Source: an uncultured Cytophagales bacterium
GTDB taxonomy: Bacteria > Bacteroidota > Bacteroidia > Cytophagales > Thermonemataceae
DNA: 64,000 nucleotides
Direction of reading: 5' to 3'
Assembly (NCBI GenBank): GCA_938002655.1
Contig: CALLAC010000007.1
Location: forward strand, 119,129 to 183,128
Part shown: positions 16,862-26,386 of the stretch, piece after piece
Layout: every line of letters starts with the position of its first letter
Numbering within the stretch: position 1 is the first letter of the stretch
Position numbers and translations under genes: made by a program
Notes under the pieces: generated by a model
What the model was told of the DNA's origin: nothing
Seen by the model: the letters and a program-made list of their open reading frames with translations, nothing else
Database searches by the model: none

Positions 16862-18132
16862 GTTTTTATTCTTTCAAAAGCCTGACGCTCCAGCTCTTCG
16901 CGGTGGTCTGGGTGTGCTATTTCTATAAGAGCTTTGGCTCTCTGTTTGATATTTTTACCAAACAAGTATGCTACTCCATACTCTGTAACAATATAATGTA
17001 CGTGTGCTCGTGTAGTAGTTACTGCCGCCCCCGGCTTGAGCAAAGGAACTATTCGGGATTGTCCTTTATTCGTTACCGAAGGAATCGCTATAATGGGCTT
17101 TCCACCGGGCGAAAGGGCCGCTCCGCGTATAAAATCCATTTGTCCACCAATACCCGAATATTGCCTCAAGCCTATGGTATCGGCACAAACTTGCCCCAAC
17201 AAATCTACTTCAATCGCACTATTGATAGCTACAACTTTCGGATTGGTACGAATGACAGAGTCTTCGTTCGTGTAGTTGGTATCGAGCATTGCTACCAAAG
17301 GATTATCATGAATAAAATCATAAACTTTTCGGGTTCCCATTACAAAGCAAGCTACAATTTTGCCCGGATGCCTTACTTTGTACTTTCCTGTAATTACTCC
17401 TTTCTCTACAAGAGGCACCACTCCATCGGAAAACATTTCAGTATGAATTCCCAAATCTTTGTGGTTAGTCAGGTTTGCCAGTACCGCATTCGGAATACCT
17501 CCAATGCCCATTTGTAGGGTTGCTCCGTCTTCAACCAAACTTGCACAAAACTTACCTATTCTCATTTCTACATCACTGATTTCTAGTGGTGGAATTTCGG
17601 GCAGGGGTTCATCATACTCCACTACATACTGAAACTTGCTGATATGCACAAAACTATCGCCGTGTGTACGTGGCATCTGCGGATTGATTTGAGCAATGCA
17701 GACTTTTGCTTTTTTAAGTACTGAAATAGCACAATCTACCGAAACGCCCAAAGTACAAAATCCGTGAATATCAGGCGGCGAAACATTAAAGAATGCTACA
17801 TCGGTAGGTAATACATCATTGAGAAACAATTCAGGAACTTCGCTCAAAAACACAGGAACATAGGAAGCTCTTCCTTCATCAACGGCAGGTCGTATCGCAT
17901 CAGATACAAACAACGCATTGATTTTCAGATGCGGGGCATACTTGGCATCAGCTAATTCAAACTTTCCGAAAGGAGAAAAAGCGATTACTTCCAAATCTTT
18001 CAGATTATTGGCAAGAACATACTCGCCAAATTTTCGTACTAAATGCTGTGGATTGGCGGCAACACCATGAAAAAAAACTCGTTGCCCCGACTTTACCACC
18101 GAAAAGGCTTGCTCAAAAGAAACATACACCAT
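16852..18132 (-). CDS. Acetyl-CoA hydrolase/transferase family protein
   Basis: A 426-residue CoA-transferase of the acetyl-CoA hydrolase/4-hydroxybutyrate CoA-transferase family. Characteristic stretches are GIGGIPNAVLANLTNHKDLG, FSDGVVPLVEKG, the Glu-bearing loop AINSAIEVDLLGQV (the Glu is the expected thioester nucleophile), YSGIGGQMDFIRGAALSPGG and the C-terminal ITEYGVAYLFGK-like VTEYGVAYLFGKNI. It transfers CoA between acetyl- (or other short acyl-) CoA and carboxylates in the cytoplasm. It is close to full length for the family. The start is the ATG at 18132; the region 18133-18225 separates it from the outer-membrane protein gene downstream of the next unit. The exact donor and acceptor cannot be told. 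Confidence 0.87.
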   Translation of the reverse strand: MVYVSFEQAFSVVKSGQRVFFHGVAANPQHLVRKFGEYVLANNLKDLEVIAFSPFGKFELADAKYAPHLKINALFVSDAIRPAVDEGRASYVPVFLSEVPELFLNDVLPTDVAFFNVSPPDIHGFCTLGVSVDCAISVLKKAKVCIAQINPQMPRTHGDSFVHISKFQYVVEYDEPLPEIPPLEISDVEMRIGKFCASLVEDGATLQMGIGGIPNAVLANLTNHKDLGIHTEMFSDGVVPLVEKGVITGKYKVRHPGKIVACFVMGTRKVYDFIHDNPLVAMLDTNYTNEDSVIRTNPKVVAINSAIEVDLLGQVCADTIGLRQYSGIGGQMDFIRGAALSPGGKPIIAIPSVTNKGQSRIVPLLKPGAAVTTTRAHVHYIVTEYGVAYLFGKNIKQRAKALIEIAHPDHREELERQAFERIKTYW

Positions 18133-18225
18133 AAACTACAAAGGTTGATTGATGCTTCAAGTTGTAAAGTCTTCGGCAAAATAACAAGTAAAAACCAATG
18201 ATTTTTGTCAAAATCTTACTTGACA

Positions 18226-20277
18226 TCAATCAAACAAACGCCAACTAATTCCTAGTCCGAAAGTTCTACGAAAACCTGCATAGAAAGGAGTTACGACATA
18301 GCCATTATCGGGTGGAGACAAAATCCCTTCGTTCCAGTGGGTCATTTTCAGAAATGTTCTTACTTTACGAACACGAAAACTTACAAAAAAATCACTTATA
18401 GGATAGGCTCGAACAAGAAAATCGTTTTGCAAATAAAATTGTTTCAAAGCTGGCATATAGGCATCGGCTAAGTATGCACTACGCCAGTGCCAATCTATAC
18501 CAACCCGCAAAAGCAAGGCTTCTCGGAAAAGACCCTTTTCATAGTACCAACTGCCCCAGAAATGCCATTCAGGAAAGCGTATGGCATCAAAGCCTGAAAG
18601 GTTGCGAGTATAAAAAATTTGATTTTCAAAGAAAAAATCTCTAACTCGAACGTTCAACTGCAAGCCCAATTGCGAAATTTGCAAAGTATTTTGCAGTTGG
18701 TCGGGGAAAATGTAACCTATTGTATCTCTATTAAAATAGATATGGTTGGTAATCAATTGATAACGCAAAGAAGGTTTCAGCAAGAAAGCTCGAAAAGGCA
18801 TCTGCAATTCTGCCCATAGCTCTTGGGCAAAAGTGTTTTTTAAGTTATTTTGATAATCCCAAGACCTTATACGCGAAAAATAACGATTTTCTATCAAAGC
18901 AGGCGAAAAAGAAATACTTTTCAGGCTTGCTTGCAAGAGTGTATGCGAAAGTTTTCCTTGTAGAAGATAATCCGTTTTACCTAAGAGATATTCGGCTTGC
19001 ACTTCTAAATGAGCTCTAAACGGTAAAGTAGTTTGCAACATTCCGCCCAAATAATTTTCTGATAAATTTTGCAAGCGATATAAATCTTTGAAGTTGCTTT
19101 TTAGCCCTAAATCTCTTCTTTTCAGATAGCCCCAAAGCCCTAGCCCTGGCCAAGTAGTACGTATACCTGCCTGATTGGTAAGCAAACGAAATTGATAATT
19201 GTCGTTAACTTCTTTCAGATTAAACGAGAAATCATCAATGATAGGAAAAGTAGGTAAAGCATTTTTCAGATAAAATGCCTGATTAGCTTCAAAACTGCCG
19301 TCAAAATAACTGTCGCGTTGTTTTTCAAATTGTATGCTATGGAATATGCTCAAATGTTTTGTACTATCCAAGCTATATTCTTGATACAAACGCACTCTGT
19401 CGTAAATTTGCCAGCTACGAGGCTCGCCAACCAGTTGAGCTTCTGTTTGCTGATAATTGTATAAAATTTCAGGATTTTCGCCATTTTTTACTCCGCCCAA
19501 TTCTTTAAGCGGGCTATTGAGATGATGATAGTGAGCAAGTAACTGATAACGCTTATTTTTAGAAAAAAAACGAAACCAAGCCAACGCTTTATACTGCTCC
19601 AAAATAGCGTTTTCAGTTCGGTTGGGGCTTACTGCATACTGCCGAAAAGTATTAGTTCTTTGAAAAATAAAACCAAAATTTGACCTTTCAGTGATATTTC
19701 GAGTAAATTCTACACCTGCAATTTGTTGACCACGCCCTCCTTGTACAAAGAAAAAATCGCTGTAAGGTGATTTTGTATCGTAATAATACACACTATCAGG
19801 GTGAATTTTATGAGCTTCATAACTTCGGATACCCCATTGTACTCCTGCCTGCAAAGGTAACTGATAAAATACAGGCTTGGCAGGTGTACCCAAGTTATGC
19901 CCCAAATCTTGATATAAAAAACGATTTTTTCTTACCAAATCAAAGGTATGAAAGTTCGTAAGTGTGCTGTCTATCTTTTGCAAAGTACTATCCTGCTTGC
20001 GAAATACTTGATATTCAGAAATTTTGAAAGTAGTAGAAAATCCATAAACATTTTGCGTGCTATCATTGAGTATTTGTGCCCAAGATACGAGAGCTAAAAA
20101 GTTCTGCAAAATAAGCAAAAAAGCAAATAAAATTTCACATTTTTTTAGCAATCTCCTAACTTTTTGATATTTTAAGCCCTGAAAACTTACAAGATTTCGC
20201 TCCAAAAGTGCTACAAAGATTTTGTTTTCTTCTTGAAAATCAATTAACTTTGAAAGATTTTTTTTATCTTTAACCAT
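18226..20277 (-). CDS. Porin_10-type putative porin
   Basis: Up to 683 residues, with no transmembrane helices beyond a signal peptide and a long Tyr/Phe/Arg-rich beta-strand pattern ending in an aromatic strand (FGLGISWRLFD), as in outer-membrane barrels. The motif FLYQDLGHNLGTPAKPVFY (about residues 119-137) and the repeated 'RTNTFRQYAVSPNRTENAIL' style match the Bacteroidota putative porin family Porin_10. From the ATG at 20277 the signal peptide sits at residues 43-68, unusually far from the start. An in-frame TTG at 20151 (LLKKCEILFAFLLILQN follows) would give a normal 641-residue precursor and is preceded by AGGAGA. The function is outer-membrane permeability by family only. It is divergent from the sensor kinase gene. 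Confidence 0.72.
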   Translation of the reverse strand: MVKDKKNLSKLIDFQEENKIFVALLERNLVSFQGLKYQKVRRLLKKCEILFAFLLILQNFLALVSWAQILNDSTQNVYGFSTTFKISEYQVFRKQDSTLQKIDSTLTNFHTFDLVRKNRFLYQDLGHNLGTPAKPVFYQLPLQAGVQWGIRSYEAHKIHPDSVYYYDTKSPYSDFFFVQGGRGQQIAGVEFTRNITERSNFGFIFQRTNTFRQYAVSPNRTENAILEQYKALAWFRFFSKNKRYQLLAHYHHLNSPLKELGGVKNGENPEILYNYQQTEAQLVGEPRSWQIYDRVRLYQEYSLDSTKHLSIFHSIQFEKQRDSYFDGSFEANQAFYLKNALPTFPIIDDFSFNLKEVNDNYQFRLLTNQAGIRTTWPGLGLWGYLKRRDLGLKSNFKDLYRLQNLSENYLGGMLQTTLPFRAHLEVQAEYLLGKTDYLLQGKLSHTLLQASLKSISFSPALIENRYFSRIRSWDYQNNLKNTFAQELWAELQMPFRAFLLKPSLRYQLITNHIYFNRDTIGYIFPDQLQNTLQISQLGLQLNVRVRDFFFENQIFYTRNLSGFDAIRFPEWHFWGSWYYEKGLFREALLLRVGIDWHWRSAYLADAYMPALKQFYLQNDFLVRAYPISDFFVSFRVRKVRTFLKMTHWNEGILSPPDNGYVVTPFYAGFRRTFGLGISWRLFD
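20221..20252 (+). promoter_or_regulatory. Promoter of the PAS sensor kinase gene
   Basis: TTTG at 20221-20224, a 20-nt spacer and TAACTTTG at 20245-20252 make a perfect pair, about 37 nt before the ATG at 20289. The element lies inside the 5' part of the divergent porin reading frame if that frame starts at 20277. A weaker TATCTTTA at 20264-20271 is also present. Confidence 0.6.
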
Positions 20278-20288
20278 TGGTTTCTAGA

Positions 20289-22421
20289 ATGAGTACGCAT
20301 TATAAAGCCGAAGAAATATTTAACCAAATTATTGAAAGAAAGCTAATAGTTGTTTCTAAAAACCGCCAAAAATACATATTTTTTATTCTTGTAGGTATTT
20401 TTTTGGTGGAAAATGTCGTGGCTCTTTTCACAGGTGTAAAACATAATAGCTATTTTCTTTGGGCAAATTTAGTTTGGCTCTTGCCTCTTGGGTTTTATGC
20501 TTTTTTTCGTAGTAAAGATATAGCTCCCAATATCTTTTATTTTTTGGTCAGTAATGCTACCATTGCTTCTGGAATGATTTGGGAGCAATGTTCGCTTGCC
20601 AATGTACCTGAAATTTTCATTATCATTGCCTCAGCAGGGCTGATAGCCATTCATTTGTTTGTAATCGTAAAAATTCTTTTTCTTGTAGTTCAAAGCATTT
20701 TAGGACTAATATTATTCACCATTGCTTTACAAGATCACTTTGGCACTCCTCATGCTGTATACGACTTTTTTCTTATTCTGGGAAGCGTAATCGTTGCCGC
20801 TTTTACGGCTCTTCAACGCTATCGAATGACCTTTCGAGAACTCATTGCCCAAACCATTATCTATCATTCCAACCAAAAACTTGCCAAACAAGAAACCGAG
20901 TTGCACGAAAAATCTCGTCAAATCATAGAAAAAGAACGCAACTTACGTGCCATTCTGGATAATAGCAATATGGCTATTTGGCTCTTGGATACTCAATTCC
21001 GTTTGGTAGAGTACAATATCAAATTTGAACAATACATATGGCACACTTATCGAGAAGAAGTACATTATGGCGATAATTTTTTAGAAAAAATTGAACGGTT
21101 TCCCAAAACCAAGTTTTGGCAAAAACGCTTTGAAATGGCTCTTTTACAAGGTAAGAAACAAACTTACATAGACTATTACCCCGAATTTCAGCATTATATT
21201 CAGGTAGAGTTGTTTCCGATTATAGTAAATAGCGAGATTGTAGGGGTTTCTATTTTTGGCAAAAATATCACCAAACAAAAAATTGCTGAACAAACCATTC
21301 AATACAACCAACAACTACTCAGCTCTATTAGTCAGAATATCCAAGAAGCTATCTACCGAAGCACCCCCAATCAAGGACTTATCTATGCTAATGATGCTTT
21401 TATGAAACTCTTTGGCTATGAAGAAAAAGAAGTCTTCAATCTTAATCCCGAAGAGTTGTACGTAGATGCACAAAAGCGAAGTGAAGTAATCAATCGTTTG
21501 CTTAAAGATGGTGTAGTAAAAAACGAAGAAGTAGTTTTTCGCAAAAAAGATGGTTCACATTTTTGGGGCTTGATGAGTATTATTGCCCAAAAAGATGATA
21601 AAGGAAATATTTATTTTGATGGGGCTATTCGGGATATTTCGGAAACCAAAGAGAATCAACGAAAACTGCAAGAACAAAACGAAGAGCTCACTAAAATCAA
21701 TAGTGAATTAGATAGATTTGTGTATAGTGCCTCTCATGACTTGAAAGCTCCTTTGGCTTCGGTACTCGGCCTTATCAATATCGCCAAAATGGAAAAAGAT
21801 ACAGAAATGATTTTTCATTATTTGGATATGATGGAGCAGAGTATTCATAAATTGGATAATTTCATCAAAGATATTATTAACTACTCTCGCAACTCTCGTC
21901 TGGAGATAACCTACGAAGTCATAGATTTGCAAAAACTTATTGATGAAATTTACGAAAATCTCAACTATCTTGAAAAATCTCTGTTTATCAAGAAAAACAC
22001 ACGTATCTACGCTGAAAGCCCTTTTTATACTGATAGCAAAAGGCTTTGTATTATACTCAACAATCTGCTTTCTAATGCTATCCACTATCATAATATCCGC
22101 AAGCTGAACCCTTTTATCAATATAGAAGCGACTATTACCGCCAAAGAAGCCAAAATTGAAGTAAGCGATAATGGTTCAGGAATTGCCAACGAACATTTAG
22201 GAAAAATCTTTGATATGTTTTACCGAGCTTCTTACGATAGCAAAGGTTCAGGTTTGGGTTTGTATATTGTTAAAGAAACTATCCAAAAGCTCGGTGGCAG
22301 AATTACTGTTCATTCAGAGCTAGGGCAAGGAACAAAATTTACTCTGATTATTCCTAATCATATTCCAAAAGCAGAAATCTCTCAAAAACAAGTTGATGGT
22401 AAAATTTCTGTTCAGCATTGA
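20289..22421 (+). CDS. Membrane PAS sensor histidine kinase
   Basis: A 710-residue hybrid-free sensor kinase. The first 170 residues form about five or six membrane helices without a recognisable ligand domain. A coiled linker follows, then two PAS domains (about 210-330 and 335-450), a HisKA dimerisation helix with the phospho-acceptor His at about 483 (SASHDLKAPLASV), and a HATPase domain with N box (LNNLLSNAIHYHN), G1 (DNGSGI) and G2 (GSGLGLYIVKETI). It would phosphorylate an unlinked response regulator, since none is adjacent. The start is ATG 20289; the TTG at 20277 is rejected. Its last 26 nt overlap the pabB start, so the two genes are on one transcript. Confidence 0.9.
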   Translation: MSTHYKAEEIFNQIIERKLIVVSKNRQKYIFFILVGIFLVENVVALFTGVKHNSYFLWANLVWLLPLGFYAFFRSKDIAPNIFYFLVSNATIASGMIWEQCSLANVPEIFIIIASAGLIAIHLFVIVKILFLVVQSILGLILFTIALQDHFGTPHAVYDFFLILGSVIVAAFTALQRYRMTFRELIAQTIIYHSNQKLAKQETELHEKSRQIIEKERNLRAILDNSNMAIWLLDTQFRLVEYNIKFEQYIWHTYREEVHYGDNFLEKIERFPKTKFWQKRFEMALLQGKKQTYIDYYPEFQHYIQVELFPIIVNSEIVGVSIFGKNITKQKIAEQTIQYNQQLLSSISQNIQEAIYRSTPNQGLIYANDAFMKLFGYEEKEVFNLNPEELYVDAQKRSEVINRLLKDGVVKNEEVVFRKKDGSHFWGLMSIIAQKDDKGNIYFDGAIRDISETKENQRKLQEQNEELTKINSELDRFVYSASHDLKAPLASVLGLINIAKMEKDTEMIFHYLDMMEQSIHKLDNFIKDIINYSRNSRLEITYEVIDLQKLIDEIYENLNYLEKSLFIKKNTRIYAESPFYTDSKRLCIILNNLLSNAIHYHNIRKLNPFINIEATITAKEAKIEVSDNGSGIANEHLGKIFDMFYRASYDSKGSGLGLYIVKETIQKLGGRITVHSELGQGTKFTLIIPNHIPKAEISQKQVDGKISVQH

Positions 22422-23679
22422 TGCCACAAGCGATTTGGAAGTGCTTGCTTGGGCTACTCAATTTGAATATGTCTGCTTTCTCAATCCTAACGACTGGCAA
22501 AAGAAAAACTACCCTAATGGCACATGGAACAAAATGCTTGCCGTAAGCAATGAGTGCCTTTCTGTTTCTTTTCTTGATGAAAACTTGCCCTCAAAAGAAT
22601 GGGTTTTCGGGTATTTGGGCTACGATTTGAAAAACCAAATCGAAAACTTACAGAGCCAAAATCTTGATGTTTTAGCATTTCCAGAAAGTCTGTGTTTTAT
22701 TCCTCAATGGCTTTTTATTTGGCAAGAAAAAGAAATAGAAATTTGGGGAAACGAAAACTGCTCAGAGAGAGTATTTTCAGAGTTATTCCCAAAAATAGCT
22801 TTACCAAATGCTACCAATAGCATTTCAACTATCAAACAACGTGTAAGCCAAGAAAATTACTCGGAAATTGTTGAAAACATTCGTCAGCATATTCGTAAAG
22901 GCGATGTATATGAACTCAATTATTGCATCGAGTTTTTTGCTGAAAATGCTTTTATTGAGCCTTTGCAAAGTTATTTGCGTTTGTGTCGGGTGAGTCCTAT
23001 GCCTTTTTCAGCTTTTGTGAAAGTAGGTAAAAAATATGCCCTCTGTGCCTCTCCTGAAAGGTTTTTGAAAAAAGAGGGGAATAAAATCATCTCTCAGCCT
23101 ATCAAAGGTACTATCCGCCGAGGCAAAAATCTTGAAACGGATAAATTACAAAAGGAAAAACTGCTTCACAGCGAAAAAGAGCTTGCCGAAAATATGATGA
23201 TTGTAGATTTAGTACGCAACGATTTGGCTCGCAGTGCCAAGATAGGCTCCACCAAAGTCAGTGAAATATTTGGTATGTATGCTTTTCCTAAGGTTTGGCA
23301 AATGATTTCTACCATCGAAGCAGAAATAAAAGAAGGCATTTCTAATCAGCAAGTTATTCGCCATGCTTTTCCGATGGGTTCCATGACGGGTGCTCCGAAG
23401 ATAAAAGCAATGGAACTCATTGAACAATACGAATATAGCAAGAGAGGCTTATTTTCAGGTGCAATAGGCTATTTCTCGCCTTCACAAGATTTTGATTTCA
23501 ATGTAGTCATTCGTACTCTTTTCTATGACGAAGCTCAAAAATATCTTTCTTTTATGGTAGGCAGTGCCATTACATACGATTCAGAGGCTCGGCAAGAATA
23601 TCAAGAATGTTTGCTCAAAGCTGAAAGTATTCTTGAAGTTTTACAACCAAACAATAAATGTAAAATAACAACGTTTTGA
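22396..23679 (+). CDS. pabB: Aminodeoxychorismate synthase component I
   Basis: A 427-residue chorismate-utilising enzyme. The signature PIKGT with Lys at about 237 (SQPIKGTIRRG) marks PabB, whose lysine forms the covalent intermediate; anthranilate synthase has Ala there. The family blocks ENMMIVDLVRNDLAR, FPMGSMTGAPKIKAMELI and FSGAIGYF are intact. It converts chorismate with ammonia from PabA into 4-amino-4-deoxychorismate for folate synthesis. The N-terminal 120 residues are divergent, as usual. The start ATG at 22396 lies inside the end of the sensor kinase gene, a 26-nt overlap that implies coupled translation. No pabA or pabC is adjacent. Confidence 0.9.
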   Translation: MVKFLFSIDATSDLEVLAWATQFEYVCFLNPNDWQKKNYPNGTWNKMLAVSNECLSVSFLDENLPSKEWVFGYLGYDLKNQIENLQSQNLDVLAFPESLCFIPQWLFIWQEKEIEIWGNENCSERVFSELFPKIALPNATNSISTIKQRVSQENYSEIVENIRQHIRKGDVYELNYCIEFFAENAFIEPLQSYLRLCRVSPMPFSAFVKVGKKYALCASPERFLKKEGNKIISQPIKGTIRRGKNLETDKLQKEKLLHSEKELAENMMIVDLVRNDLARSAKIGSTKVSEIFGMYAFPKVWQMISTIEAEIKEGISNQQVIRHAFPMGSMTGAPKIKAMELIEQYEYSKRGLFSGAIGYFSPSQDFDFNVVIRTLFYDEAQKYLSFMVGSAITYDSEARQEYQECLLKAESILEVLQPNNKCKITTF

Positions 23680-23715
23680 CCTTGTAGTGTTTTTATACAA
23701 AAATACCTCAAACAT

Positions 23716-24408
23716 ATGTTACAAACCACACCTGAAAGAGTTTTGGCTCATATTCCTTTTTCAGCTGTATTGCCATTAGCTCTTGACGAGAACGATACGC
23801 TTCTTATAGACCTTTCGGAAAATAATGCCATTTGTGAAGTCATTTATACTTGGGGCAGTGAAAAAATGGAAAAATGGCTCAACAATCAGTTACAATTCGC
23901 CTGTAAAAAAGCACTGATTGGGGGATATTTAGAAAAAAGGACGCTGTATCGGCGTAGCAAGCATTTTAGTAACGATACCGAAAAAAGAGAATTTCATTTA
24001 GGAATAGACATCTGGACAAAGGCAGAAACTCCTATTTTTGCACCGTATCAGGCAAGTATTCACAGTTTACAAGATAATAATCGCCTTGGCGACTATGGTC
24101 CTACTATTATTTTAGAACACCAAACCGAATATTTCAAATTCTATACGCTGTATGGGCATTTGAGCCGAAAATCTCTGGAAGGCAAACGTGTAGGTCAAAA
24201 AATTCTACAAGGTGAAAAATTTGCTGAAATAGGTAACTATCCTGAAAATGGGGACTGGTCACCACATTTGCACTTTCAGCTTATTTTAGATATGCAAGGC
24301 TACTATGGCGATTTTCCGGGGGTATGTTCTGCCGAAAAATTAGAGTTCTACAAAGAAATTTGCCCTGACCCTAATCTGATTCTTAAAAGTCCTATTTTAG
24401 ATTATTGA
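23716..24408 (+). CDS. M23/LytM-fold metallopeptidase-like protein without signal peptide
   Basis: A 230-residue protein with an intact M23 zinc site: H94 and D98 (FHLGIDIW), H148 (LYGHLS) and the HxH pair H184/H186 (SPHLHFQ). There is no signal peptide or lipobox, so it is expected to stay in the cytoplasm, unlike peptidoglycan M23 enzymes. The surrounding sequence (EFHLGIDIW, YGPTIILEH, YGHLS, GDFPGVC, CPDPNLIL) matches the M23-like module that in other bacteria and plants is fused or linked to class-III aminotransferases, suggesting a non-wall role. It starts 36 nt after pabB and probably shares its transcript. The real substrate is unknown. Confidence 0.75.
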   Translation: MLQTTPERVLAHIPFSAVLPLALDENDTLLIDLSENNAICEVIYTWGSEKMEKWLNNQLQFACKKALIGGYLEKRTLYRRSKHFSNDTEKREFHLGIDIWTKAETPIFAPYQASIHSLQDNNRLGDYGPTIILEHQTEYFKFYTLYGHLSRKSLEGKRVGQKILQGEKFAEIGNYPENGDWSPHLHFQLILDMQGYYGDFPGVCSAEKLEFYKEICPDPNLILKSPILDY

Positions 24409-24411
24409 TTA

Positions 24412-24444
24412 GCAACTACATAGCCTGATAAGCTATGTAATTGC
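24412..24444. terminator. Inverted repeat between convergent genes
   Basis: TACATAGC (24417-24424) pairs with GCTATGTA (24432-24439), extended after one mismatch by GCAA/TTGC. It lies between the M23-like gene and pgk, which converge. There is no clear U tract, so it is best read as a shared 3'-end hairpin. Confidence 0.45.
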
Positions 24445-24459
24445 TGATAACTCATCTTT

Positions 24460-25650
24460 TCATTTTTCCAGAGCCTTTACACCGGGCAATTCTTTTCCTT
24501 CCATATATTCCAGCAATGCTCCGCCCCCTGTGGAGATATAGGACATTTGTTCTCCATAGCCCAACTGATTCACCGCCGCCGCCGAGTCTCCTCCTCCAAT
24601 TAGTGAAAAAGCACCATTTACAGTAGCTTCTGCAATGGCTTTGGCTACTGAGGCAGTGCCATTGGCAAAATTAGGCATTTCAAAAACGCCTACGGGTCCG
24701 TTCCAAAGAATAGTTTTGGATTGTTTGATGAGTTTTGAAAACGTTTCGATGGCTTTGTTACCAATATCCAGACCCATCCAACCCGCAGGAATCTGCATAT
24801 TATCAGCCTCTTTACGATTAGCTTCATTATTGAAAGCATCGGCAATTACCGAATCTTGGGGCAAGACCCAATTTACCCCTTTGGCTTTTGCTTTTTCAAT
24901 GAGATTTTTAGCCAAATCTAATTTATCTGCCTCTACAAGCGAACTACCTACTTCACCTCCCATCGCCTTGAAAAAGGTATAACTCATTCCACCCCCAATA
25001 AGCAAATTGTCAACTTTTTCTAAAAGCCGTTCGATAACAAGAATTTTATCTGAAATTTTTGCTCCCCCCATAATAGCAGTAAAAGGTCTTTCGGCATTTT
25101 CTAATACTTTTTGAGCATTATCAATTTCTGCCTTCATCAGAAAACCTGCCATTTTTTCTTTAAAGAATTGGGCAATCACTGCTGTGGAAGCGTGTTTGCG
25201 ATGAGCAGTACCAAAGGCATCATTCACATACACATCACCCAAACGAGCCAATTTTTGGGCAAATGCTTCATCGCCTTTTTCCTCTTCTGCGTAAAAGCGT
25301 ACATTTTCTAAAAGTAGTATTTCACCTGCTTTCAAATTTTGAGCCATTTGTTGGGCTTGTTCGCCGATGCAATCTGATGCAAAGAATACTTTTTGCCCCA
25401 AAAGTTTTTCCAAAGCAGGAATTACGTGTTTGAGAGAGTATTTTTCTTCATAGCCGCCTTTGGGCCTGCCCAGATGCGACATCAAAATAGCTGAGCCTCC
25501 CTCTTTCACTATTTTGCCAATAGTAGGCACGTGAGCCTTCAAACGAGTAAGGTCTGTTACTTCAAAAGTATTTTTATCCAGAGGAACGTTGAAATCCACT
25601 CTTACGAGTGCTTTTTTGCCTGAAAAATTATAACTTTCTATGTTCAACAT
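24460..25650 (-). CDS. pgk: Phosphoglycerate kinase
   Basis: A 396-residue glycolytic enzyme converting 1,3-bisphosphoglycerate and ADP to 3-phosphoglycerate and ATP. The hallmark VRVDFNVPL near the N-terminus, [43 protein letters not shown] and the C-terminal [13 protein letters not shown] with [15 protein letters not shown] are all intact. Length is normal. It lies 20 nt downstream of an orphan ABC ATPase gene on the same strand and may be cotranscribed with it. Confidence 0.98.
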   Translation of the reverse strand: MLNIESYNFSGKKALVRVDFNVPLDKNTFEVTDLTRLKAHVPTIGKIVKEGGSAILMSHLGRPKGGYEEKYSLKHVIPALEKLLGQKVFFASDCIGEQAQQMAQNLKAGEILLLENVRFYAEEEKGDEAFAQKLARLGDVYVNDAFGTAHRKHASTAVIAQFFKEKMAGFLMKAEIDNAQKVLENAERPFTAIMGGAKISDKILVIERLLEKVDNLLIGGGMSYTFFKAMGGEVGSSLVEADKLDLAKNLIEKAKAKGVNWVLPQDSVIADAFNNEANRKEADNMQIPAGWMGLDIGNKAIETFSKLIKQSKTILWNGPVGVFEMPNFANGTASVAKAIAEATVNGAFSLIGGGDSAAAVNQLGYGEQMSYISTGGGALLEYMEGKELPGVKALEK

Positions 25651-25670
25651 AATCGGTAAGTTGGGTTTGG

Positions 25671-26321
25671 TTATCCTAACAATTTTTTTTCATCAAAACG
25701 TAAAAAATAACTTTGCTCTGCCCCCAGAGAGGTCATCAGTATTGAAGCATTTTGTTTTTGAACTTTTTGGGTAATAAGTTCACAGGCTTTTTGGGTATTG
25801 ACACTATCCAGATGGCTAAAAGGCTCATCAAGCAATAACCACTCAAAAGGTTGTATCAGAGCCCGAATAATAGCAATGCGTTGCCTTTCTCCATAGGAAA
25901 GCGTATGAGCTTTTTTTTGTAAAACGTGAGCAACCCCTAATAGTTCTGCTTGCTCTTGCAACTCTTTTTCAGAAATGTGGGTGTATAAAGCGGCTTTGAT
26001 AAGCAAATTTTCCCAAGCCGTAAGATGTAGAAAAAGACGTAAATCCTGAAAAACAATGGAAAAATGATTTTGCCGAATGTTTGCCCATTCTTCGGCAGAA
26101 AGTTGCTGACTGTTTTTTCCTGCTATCAGCAGAGTGCCCTGAAAATCTTTGCGAAGCCCGTAAACGATATGCAGAAAAGTAGATTTTCCTTTCCCCGAAG
26201 GCGAATAAACTTGATAATGCTTGCCTTTTTCAAAAGTAAGAGTAGTATTCCAAACTTCCGACTGCGGATTGAGAACTTCGGCAAGCGGCTCGGGGACAAC
26301 TTTCTCTAAAATAATCTGCAT
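25671..26321 (-). CDS. Orphan ABC transporter ATPase (LolD-like), degenerate motifs
   Basis: A 216-residue ABC ATPase. The Walker A is SPSGKGKST (first Gly replaced by Ser), the Q loop is IVFQDLRLF, the signature is [15 protein letters not shown] instead of LSGGQ, and Walker B is [12 protein letters not shown]. Helix and loop arrangement are closest to LolD/MacB/FtsE-type exporters. No permease gene is adjacent, so its partner is elsewhere. The variant signature and Walker A suggest altered kinetics, although the catalytic Glu after Walker B is present. A perfect 14-bp inverted repeat sits one base before its ATG. pgk follows after 20 nt. Confidence 0.8.
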   Translation of the reverse strand: MQIILEKVVPEPLAEVLNPQSEVWNTTLTFEKGKHYQVYSPSGKGKSTFLHIVYGLRKDFQGTLLIAGKNSQQLSAEEWANIRQNHFSIVFQDLRLFLHLTAWENLLIKAALYTHISEKELQEQAELLGVAHVLQKKAHTLSYGERQRIAIIRALIQPFEWLLLDEPFSHLDSVNTQKACELITQKVQKQNASILMTSLGAEQSYFLRFDEKKLLG

Positions 26322-26322
26322 A

Positions 26323-26359
26323 GCTGAAATTTTGCCTGCAAATTTGGCAAAATTTCAGC
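26323..26359 (-). promoter_or_regulatory. Perfect 14-bp inverted repeat abutting the ABC ATPase start
   Basis: GCTGAAATTTTGCC (26323-26336) and GGCAAAATTTCAGC (26346-26359) are exact reverse complements with a 9-nt spacer. As RNA the hairpin would end one base before the AUG of the ABC ATPase gene, right where the ribosome loads. It could be an operator or a translation-blocking hairpin, or the 3' end of the upstream homogentisate dioxygenase transcript; no U tract follows it. Confidence 0.55.
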
Positions 26360-26386
26360 GAAAAAGAAAAACTCACTCATTTTTTC

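Noticed and set aside
18206..18225. Hairpin TGTCAA/TTGACA before the Porin_10 stop region
   Set aside because: Only six base pairs, no U tract on either strand; too weak to call a terminator.
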